Positions 56,031 to 64,000 of a stretch of 64,000 nt of DNA are shown here, piece by piece. How positions within the stretch are numbered: position 1 is the first letter of the stretch; each line of letters starts with the position of its first letter. The notes beneath the pieces are model-generated. The model did not search any database. It had not been told where the DNA came from and saw nothing but the letters and a program-made list of their open reading frames with translations. The DNA is from Pinus tabuliformis. Its lineage: Eukaryota > Streptophyta > Pinopsida > Pinales > Pinaceae. The stretch spans positions 91,166,421 through 91,230,420 of the forward strand of contig CM062820.1 in NCBI GenBank assembly GCA_031772625.1, given 5' to 3'. The position numbers and the translations under genes were made by a program.

Positions 56031-58050
56031 TAATAATAGATTCATGTGTTCGGATCCTCAACCTGAGGTCCTCAAAGAATAATGTTTGGGCCTTAGGGCT
56101 AAATAAATGTTAATGTCATATCATTGTCAGTCAACTAGAGCGAGGCACTACAATACGTGGGTTCACCTAGTCCAAGTAGCGTATACAAGCGCGTACACAG
56201 AACAAAAAGCGCGTATATGTATACATGCACTTTCACAAGAGGAAAAGCGTGTATGGGATGGAAAATTAAGGATAATGAATACCAAGGGTCCATACCATGG
56301 TATTAGCCCACAATATTGAGCGGAATAACGATTATTTGATACTGTCTAAGAATACCACAGGTTTTGTGTGTTGATTTTGTCTGAAGTATTGAGTAAGGCT
56401 AAAACTATATAAGGAGGAGAAGATCAAAGGGTTAAGTGTGCAAGTGAAAGGGTTTTCATGAATACTTCTATCTGAAGTATATTTTATGTTGTAAGGGCTA
56501 TGGTTATGATATGATCTGAAATATCTTGTGCACCTTTGGATACAATGTTGGATCAGGATCATGAAACCTAAAATGACTTATCATTGTATGATCTGATAAT
56601 TGCTAGACTAAATTTGAATGCTAACACATGTTTTATCCTGTAAATGTTATGATCTGGGTATGACTGAAGTTTGGAATAGTTGTGAAGTTATAAGTTATTA
56701 TTTGCAGATCTATACATTGGTTCGCCTTGGTGAAGGCACGTATACACGCTGGTTCGACACCTTCAAGTAGCATATGCAGAAGAAAAGCTTGTTGTTCAGA
56801 GATGACTGATCTATCTGATCAGTGTTGTTGTTTTACTGTTGTTTGTCAATGATGTCTTCATTAGATCTGAAAGTAGAACTGACTGTATAAGGAGATTGAG
56901 TCTGATTGATTGATTGATTGAGTAAGAAGGGTGATCTTTGCTACTATCTATTTAGAACTCTGTAATTTGACAGTAGATCTTCAAAATATTCTGGTTGGTA
57001 CAATTTTGATTCAGAGGTTTTTATGATTCAGTATTTTTGAGGTATACGCAGGTTTGATTAAAGGAAGTAGCATATACATGCAGGTTGGCTTCACTGAAGT
57101 AGCGTATACATTATGACATATGATTTTTGAGGTTGCAGTTGGTTTTGATTGTTGATGCAGTGTTTTGGGTTCAGCTCTGTGTTCTGGTGACAGTGATCTA
57201 ACTGTTTAGATTGATTGATTGTTGGTAGATGTAGTTATTACAGTGGTGATTGAGTTTGAGCTTTAATGTTACTAATGGATCCAGTATGAAAATTTGAATG
57301 GTCTTCATATTGTGTTGTTATGTATCAGGAGTATCCAGTCTGGAAATTTATGAAATATGGTCCCTGGAAGATATTGGGGGTTATAGCCTTAAGTGAGGAA
57401 GTCGAAGCTTCCTAACATTAATGGTTGGTGATTAGATCAGGGGGTTGGAGCTCCCTACCAGTAGCAACTCGAGAACGAGTGAAGGTTGTAGCCTTCTATA
57501 GGTCGGTGCCTACATACTGGTAAACATATCAACCATTACAAGAGCTAAAGGGGTTGTAGCTCCCTTCTAGTAAAAGCTGGAGAACGAAAGAAGGTTGTAG
57601 TCTTCTGTAGATGGGTGCCTGCGTACTGGTGTGAGTCTGCACCAGTACAAGATTGTAAACAGTTTATTCTTTATATTAAAAAGAACATAGAGACAAGAGC
57701 AGCAGGTGGTTTTTCTCCCGCATTGGGTTTCCACATTAAATCTTGGTGTTCATGTGTGTTGCTTATGTGTGATGGTTTATTTATTACAGCACGGTTAATG
57801 TTTATCTAATGCTTAGTAAAGTACTAATGCACTAGCTGAAGATAAACATATGACGGATTAACTGGATTATAAGTTCTCTGGATATATGCTAATTGACTTA
57901 AGAACAGTCGCGTGCACACACAGGTTCGATTCAGTAAAGTTGTGTATAGAAATCTGAATATGAAATGTAAAAAGTTATAGATTGTAAATATTGATTCACA
58001 CCCCCCCCCCCACCCCGCACCGACCCCCCTCTCATTATTTTTCCCAAAAA
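56031..58050 (+). mobile_element. Copia-4 5' LTR region (left end not resolved)
   Basis: The right end is clear: a C-rich run (57999-58030), then TTTTTCCCAAAAA at 58050, directly before the primer site. This pyrimidine-rich LTR end is typical of plant copia elements. Inside lie repeated GTAGCGTATACA-type motifs, and a tandem duplication of about 107 bp at 57430-57640 sharing GGAGAACGA.., AAGGTTGTAG(C/T)CTTCT and GGTGCCT.C.TACTGG. The left end was not found and no 3' LTR is seen, so the extent is approximate. Confidence 0.6.
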
Positions 58051-58068
58051 TTGGTATCAGAGCAGGTC
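58051..58068 (+). other. Copia-4 primer-binding site
   Basis: TTGGTATCAGAGCAGGTC follows the LTR end and matches the initiator tRNA-Met primer site used by plant copia elements. Confidence 0.88.
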
Positions 58069-58111
58069 CTTTAGCAGAAGCTTGATCACTTAAAGGAGAT
58101 CCATCGAGAAA

Positions 58112-59719
58112 ATGGGAAAGAAGCAAAAGAAGAAAGCACCTTAGAAGAAGAAGACATCTCAAAGGAACAATGACAACATGAGAGACAATTGGCTATTAGG
58201 TGGAAGCAAGTATTCATATTCAGAATCACCTCAGATTGAATATGAACAAGCAAAAGAATTATCAGGTACAATTTTTTGGTCTTTTAGTGATACATTTCTC
58301 TGTTCATGCAATATTGATGATAATGAAAGTGATATTGGAACAACTGAATTTGCTCGTATGGGTGAAAGTGAAAGAAATATAGAGGCAGAAGTTAAAAGGC
58401 TCACAAAAAAAATTAGATATCAACAAGATCTATTTGACAAAAGGGAGTGTACCTACAAAGAAGAGATGTCCATGTTAAAAACTCAGTTGGAGGAAGGAAA
58501 CAAGATAAAGAAGCAGTACAAAGAAAAGGAAGATTAAATTCAAAGGCTACAGGATGAAGTGACATCATTGCGAAATGTAGTGAATGAAAATGATACAACA
58601 ACCAAGGAACTTATAGAAAAAACTAGTTACTGTGAAGGTCTTGAAGTTATGGTCGTCTCTCTAAAAGAAGATCTTAAAAATTCAAATAAGCAAAATGAAG
58701 AACTACTTCAAGCATTTGAAGAACAAGAAAATGAGGTTCTCACATTAAGGTAACAAGTGGAAGAAGGAAGAAAAGTTGAAGAAATAATGAAGAAGCAGTA
58801 TCCTGAAAAGGAAGAGCAATATTGGGTTGAGGTAAATATCCTAAAATGTAAATTAGAAGAAAATGATAAACTTTTACGATTTCAAGATAGTACTAAGATT
58901 TTGGATAATATTCTTAGTAGTCAAAGGTCTCCTACCATCAAATCTAGTCTTGGTTTTCATGAAATTGTTAAAGGTGAATCTATCTCACAAACTGAGGCAA
59001 GGAACTCTAATGCAAAATCAAAAATGCTCAACAAGGAGATAAGAGATCAACCCCATCAACAACCAAGGAAAGAAATTATTCAAATAAAATCATTTACTCC
59101 TAACTATGGAAGTGTTAATCAATTCTTTCCTCTGATGAATAATGTTGAATGTTTTAGATGTCATAATTTTGAACATGTTGCAACCAAATGCAGAAGTAGA
59201 ATGGTTCAAGCTAATAATCGTCACACAGAAAGATCATCAGCTTCCAGGTACTTTAAGGGACATTGTTTTTCTTGCAATATGTTTGGTCACAAAGCCATTG
59301 ATTGCTTTAGAAGGAATATGAAACATATAAGATGTTATGCTTGTAGCAAGTTTGGGCATATAGCAAAAGAATGCAGGGACAAGTTTATGGATCATCATAG
59401 ACAATATGGTAAGCAATCAAATAAGCAGATTTATATTAGAAAATCTGAAAAAGATGAATCCACCAAGAATCAAGAAAAGGAAGATCAGATAAGGTGTGAT
59501 CTTGTTGTCTGCTCATTCAAAAACAAAGATGATAATGGATGTGCTCATCACATGACTGGAGACAAGAGAAAATTGGAGTCTCTAATGAAGAACCATCATG
59601 GTAATGATATTCTTGGAATTGATGCTTCAGCAAAAGTTCTAGGACTAGGTACAGTCATAACAGAAGGAATTGAAAGTATAAAATTTCAGTGTTCCAATTC
59701 TCATACGCTGATAGTATGA
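58112..59719 (+). pseudogene. Copia-4 gag-protease with coiled coil and three zinc knuckles
   Basis: One frame from ATG 58112 to TGA 59717 is broken by three stops (TAG 58142, TAA 58535, TAA 58751), with no frame change. After a short N-terminal part, residues about 80-260 are Glu/Lys/Leu-rich with heptad-like spacing, a long coiled coil. Three CCHC zinc knuckles follow: CFRCHNFEHVATKC (about 59150), CFSCNMFGHKAIDC (about 59265) and CYACSKFGHIAKEC (about 59335). Then comes the protease start DDNGCAHHMTGD (about 59530). Its DNG replaces the catalytic DSG, and LG(I)DASAKVLGLG follows. Integrase and reverse transcriptase are absent. The arrangement fits a copia lineage with an extended gag. Confidence 0.85.
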
Positions 59720-61959
59720 AGACAAGTCGCATATATACGCGAGTTTGAAGCTGCACAGTCGCGTATATGTTGGATTGATGAAGAAGCTGTGGGATAGACT
59801 CAGAAAAGGGGTCTGATATGGTTCTAATAAATTATCAATTGTATTTTATGTCTTGATGATTGATGATTACAATGTATGGATGTTATTTGGAAGTTCTTTT
59901 GATCCTCATAAGTTTTTGATGACTTGATATATAACTAGTTGATGATGATGCTTTGATGATTCTTATTAATATATGCAATGATCAAATCTGACAGTGAACA
60001 GTTGGCACAGGTTCAGGGGCAGAATATGTTATGCTTCTAATGCATTGTTGGCATTATGTTTAGAAGTCTTTGGTACATAACGATTCTTATCAATGGTGAG
60101 GATGCTTATGTTGTTGAAGTGTGTAAATGATACATCATGCTATGCTATAGTCATGGGTTGCCTATGATGAAATCTTGATGATACTTGGCTTGAGCCACAT
60201 AGTTGTTATTCATATCAGATTTATGGATGATTGTGGATGACTCTTTTACATATGGTATGTTTCTTACATGGTGATCTTCATAAGGTCAAGAGAAGAACAA
60301 AGCTTGAGTAGACAACTTCATTATTTGATAAGTGTCACTCATTTCTTTTATGTTGTTGTCATCATGCCTTCAAAGATGCATAAATTTCATATGGTATCCC
60401 ACTTCAATACTAGGTATCCCACACCGAACTCCTTATTCCCCATAGATTTCTTGTCAAGCCAATGCTTGATATGACTCTGATGGATAGCAAACTTTTCTTT
60501 TACTTTTCGCCTTTCTTCCTATAACTTCAAAAGGGTGTCTATACTGCTCTGAATAAATAGACATGGTTTACCTCAAGATTCTTGAGAAAGTTAAAGGATT
60601 GGGATGTATATGTTCAGAGGAAGGATAACTTGTTTTCCATACACGAGGAAGTAAGGGGAAGTCTTCAGAAAGGGTTTTGGTGTAACACAGTCAGCCCACA
60701 ATTCATTTCAGGCACTCCTCCCGTTCTTGAATTCATATCATTAGTCACATATTATGTGTATGTTTTAAAAAGATGCTTTCACTTGGGGTATTGGTCGTGT
60801 ATATTGCAAGTACATCACACATGATCCGCTTCAACCAACACCCCGACAAGAAAATAACAGAGCAGGTATCATTCTCCACTTAGCATGATAGGCTTCCTCT
60901 TAAGCTTTGCATATCCTGACATCATTTCTTCAAAATGCACCATAGGGTCCATAATCTCGACCATGTTTATGACCATCTCGCCTTGGCATATGATAAACAT
61001 TTGCGCTAATCGATAGAGCCATCCCACTCATGGCTCGCTTCATGTTTGTAGACCCTTATTCACTATCAAGAGCCATGACCACTTACTCCGGCCCGAGAAC
61101 CACTCCACTTACATGCCTTGAAGTTCAACCTCATTATGCTACAGTCATTGCACATGCACCCTATTTCCCGAGCCATCCATGGTTATTTACAGTAGATCAA
61201 GAAAGATGCACCTCTGTGTCCTACATTTGGCCAATCATTCACTCATATTGCATAGCCCATTTGTGTCACTTCATCCACCTCACCAACCAATGGGGCCCCC
61301 ACGCTCAGCAAAAACACCACACATCCATGCATGTCACCATTATTATGGGGCACCCGTCTCCATGTCTGTACATCCAACTCACCCTCATATTCTTTTGGAA
61401 AGTGTACAAATATTTTCTAGGAAAGAGACTCCCACCCACATTTTTTCATGTCTTTTACCTGACATTCTAGTCACCCTTGGTCGGAGCTCGCACATCATCC
61501 ACATTCATGTATCATCCTCATGACAGTCAGAACATACTCACACCCACCCTGGAAATCCTACCGACTCCAGGTCCATCCCTATCAACAAACTTGTTTTTGA
61601 TTGTCGCCATTTGCACCAAAGCTCCGACCTTGAGCCAGTTATCAATATCCTCTCATAACGTCAACTGTCACTATCATGCCATATCTGAGCCACACTATTA
61701 CAGTTTGTTTACATCTCATATTTGATTCCTGACATAGCATGTTGGGCGGTTAATGCTCCTTTCATGTTTACTTCAACATTCGTATTCCAGGATAGAGGCA
61801 ATACCTTTGATACTCCCCCCTTGAAGGGATATCCTCAGGTGGCACAATGGGAATCACTATTGCCCACTGATGTCATCGGTCCCCTTGACATTCGACACCA
61901 ACACAAGTTTTCATGTCAAGGTGGTGTTGTATTTAACTGTCGTTGCAGTTCTTTCATTT
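59720..61959. other. Sequence after Copia-4, no gene recognised
   Basis: It starts with two more GCGTATAT-type motifs (59730-59770), so the first part still belongs to Copia-4 or its 3' region after an internal deletion. 60200-61960 is pyrimidine-rich on the plus strand. Frames up to 146 codons there (for example 61030-61470) have no domain and I do not call them genes. Confidence 0.45.
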
Positions 61960-62105
61960 AGTCGAAGACCCCTACATCACTAAGCACCTCATTCAACAGT
62001 GCTTACACCATGATATAGGGGGAGGTACCCGAAGTCGAAGACCTATGCATACTACAACACCTCATTCAGCAGTGCTTCACCTCTGTTATGCATGGGGGAA
62101 CCAAA
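61960..62105 (+). repeat. Tandem duplication, unit about 70 bp
   Basis: GTCGAAGACC, CTACA(T/A)CAC and CACCTCATTCA(A/G)CAGTGCTT recur at about 61963 and 62033. Each copy ends in a purine-rich GGGGGA(G/A) stretch resembling a polypurine tract. Confidence 0.75.
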
Positions 62106-63480
62106 TTTAGTCTATTTGACCAAGAAGCACCCTTGAGGGCGTCAACAGTTATCATCATCAGCCATCAACACGTCAACCACCATAACGTTGACTAGACATG
62201 ACCATTCTCTGTCCGATTGTAATAATTTAAGATTAGTCATCATAACGAGCATGGGACATGCCCACCTTGTATAGACACATTTTTCACTCTTTAGGTTTTC
62301 ACCAGAGCATGGTTATCATTTATACTCAGTCAAGGGGTTTCTCTACTCATCTCCATAACAAGTTATCCTCTCTCTCAAAAAGTTGATTAGACTCTCCGTT
62401 AGAATAGAAAATGTGATGTATTTCGGCTATACGTTTTCTCCTAACCTCATACATCAGGGGGCAACTATTAACACTAGAAAATCGTACTCATGTTTTCGTA
62501 ATCCAAAAGACGCTAAAAGGTGTCCAGCAGAATGCACAAGTGAAGATTTTCCAGTTGAGTACATCATGAAGTTAAAAAAAAAAAATTTCTCCTAAGGTCC
62601 AAAGTTTACAAATATTAAAAAAAAATTGATGTCATTGTGGCTATTTCTTCAATACTCGCGCGTGTGGAATATACTTCAAATTCCGTGCGGTCGCAGAAAT
62701 GGATGACTCAACGATTCAGGACCACTCCACACATTTGGAGTCGATTCTATGACATTATCTCAATCCAAGACAAACGAATTTGATTCGCTCTGTAGATATG
62801 CAGCCCTCGATGGAATCATCTTGTCCTACTAATGTGTCATTATCATGCATGAACCAAGAGGGGGAAGATGGATTAAAAAATTCTATATAAACAGACCATG
62901 GGAGAGCCAAAATATGAGACATTGTTATGTTGGCCAAATTGTTATCAGAGCAAACCACCATTCCATTGTTGAAGCCAAAGAAGGCAAGAGCACTAGCATT
63001 ATGGCCATATTGATTCTAAGGAATCTATCATCCTAGTGAGAAAAGAGGAATCTACCATTGGAGAGTCTTCATACTTCTTTGAGAGAGAGGAGAAACTTGC
63101 AAAGAGATTGAGGAAAAGAACCCCCCTTGCTGAGGATTTTTTAGCACCATAGCTCAAAGAATTCTCTTCAAGTGTCTAAGATTCATCTATTGTATTCAAA
63201 CTCTACTACCAACAATCAATAAAGGGAGACTTTTCCATTATTTTGTTGACTTGTTTGTTCCATTGAGTATTGCTTGTGTATTTACCTCTTTGTTTAGTTT
63301 ATGTTTATGTCTGCATTGTTTCCATTATTTGCAATGTTGTGTTTATTTTAGTTTGTCCATTAATAACACCAATTTTTTCTATGATCCTTTGCAAGGAACA
63401 ATCAACTGTTAAGGAGGTGTCTTTTTGTACACCATTTCCACAAAAACACTACCACACAGGTCTTCAAATCTAAGGATTTA
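62106..63480 (+). repeat. Possible LTR
   Basis: It follows purine-rich motifs. It has a TATA box, CTATATAAACAG, at about 62882 and an AATAAAG at about 63221, spaced as promoter and poly(A) signal of an LTR. No second copy or target duplication lies in the window, so this rests on the signal order alone. Confidence 0.4.
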
Positions 63481-64000
63481 ATTATTAGCTTCAACAAATT
63501 TTGCAATTGATAATTATTACAAGTTGTCAAACCACAACAAAGCTCTAACAAAATATTTCTTCACCTCCACAAGTTGATCTAACCACTAGAATCTCATTGC
63601 CTCACTCTGCAACCTAACACAACCTTTCTTGCGATTCGCACTGTTATTCCTGCAATCTACTACAAATTCCTGCAATCCGCCTTTTCCTGAAATTGCATTG
63701 ATTTCTTTCAATTTGGTCTCCAACTGGAAATATCGATATGCTAAACTGGAAACTCATACAACCTCTCTTGGCAATCTCGTACATCCTCTCTTGGCATTCT
63801 CAGCCTCTCTCTACATACTCTAGGAGAATTCCTCCTCCAAATCTCAGAAGCTAGAAGAATATTGATGAAAGAGAAATCCATAAATATTTACTACTTCAAC
63901 TGTTGTTGAAGCCCTCACTGGTGTCAAACACCACACTATCATTGCGCCCTGTTCTTTGTAATGAATTGATCTCCAAGACTGCCCATCGATTTCCTTTATA
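63481..64000. other. Right end of window, no gene seen
   Basis: C/T-rich sequence on the plus strand with short repeats such as CCTCTCTTGGCA. In the reverse direction its composition resembles the leader region at 50130-50600. No feature could be supported. Confidence 0.4.

Noticed and set aside
61030..61725. Chain of plus-strand frames up to 146 codons rich in His, Pro and Thr
   Set aside because: C-rich, stop-poor sequence with overlapping frames; no domain and no conserved start. Left as unassigned.

Overview
The window looks like nuclear DNA of a seed plant with a large, repeat-rich genome. A gymnosperm is my best guess. This is inferred from very low gene density, layered LTR retrotransposons, hAT and LINE remnants, and GT-AG introns; no database search was possible. 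Only one ordinary host gene is convincing, and almost everything else is transposon sequence in various states of decay.

Region by region. 1-3569 (minus): a decayed, unrecognised coding sequence split by a non-autonomous hAT element (1441-2860) with a perfect 8-bp target duplication. 3570-8390: AT-rich sequence, a long RNA-like foldback (6651-6817), and a second unrecognised minus-strand coding remnant (7012-8278). 8394-9795: hAT element 2. 10031-10990 and 21383-22330: two copies of an LTR-like repeat. 11130-12110: 3' end of a LINE (minus), next to a small LTR with its primer-binding site (12390-12717, minus). 14894-16477: a LINE copy whose front part is inverted, as expected from twin priming. 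17987-19049 (plus): the last four exons of a host gene for a small protein with a C-terminal membrane helix. 19596-20882: hAT element 3, sharing its core but not its ends with hAT element 2.

23865-27549 is the 5' half of a Ty1/copia element (Copia-1). It abuts a 22-kb nest. A Ty3/gypsy-like element (27596-49672) has 1.88-kb LTRs, a gag domain and an acidic reading frame, but no visible pol. Its 5' LTR is interrupted by a complete Copia-2 (28608-35149, TSD ATTTG), and its internal region by a complete Copia-3 (38754-45510). Both copia copies are dead through stops, frameshifts and damaged catalytic sites.

49673-64000 holds more diffuse repeats: a stray copia gag zinc knuckle, a 510-bp tandem duplication, a TCATCA-rich minisatellite, a fourth copia-type element with a coiled coil and three zinc knuckles (Copia-4, 58112-59719), and an LTR-like stretch near the right end.

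No gene pathway is encoded here. What the parts share is insertion history: nested insertions date one another, and several elements carry family-specific tandem repeats in their transcribed leaders. The points most worth following are the pol-less gypsy-type element, the leader repeats, the hAT pair with swapped ends, the foldback at 6.7 kb and the twin-primed LINE.
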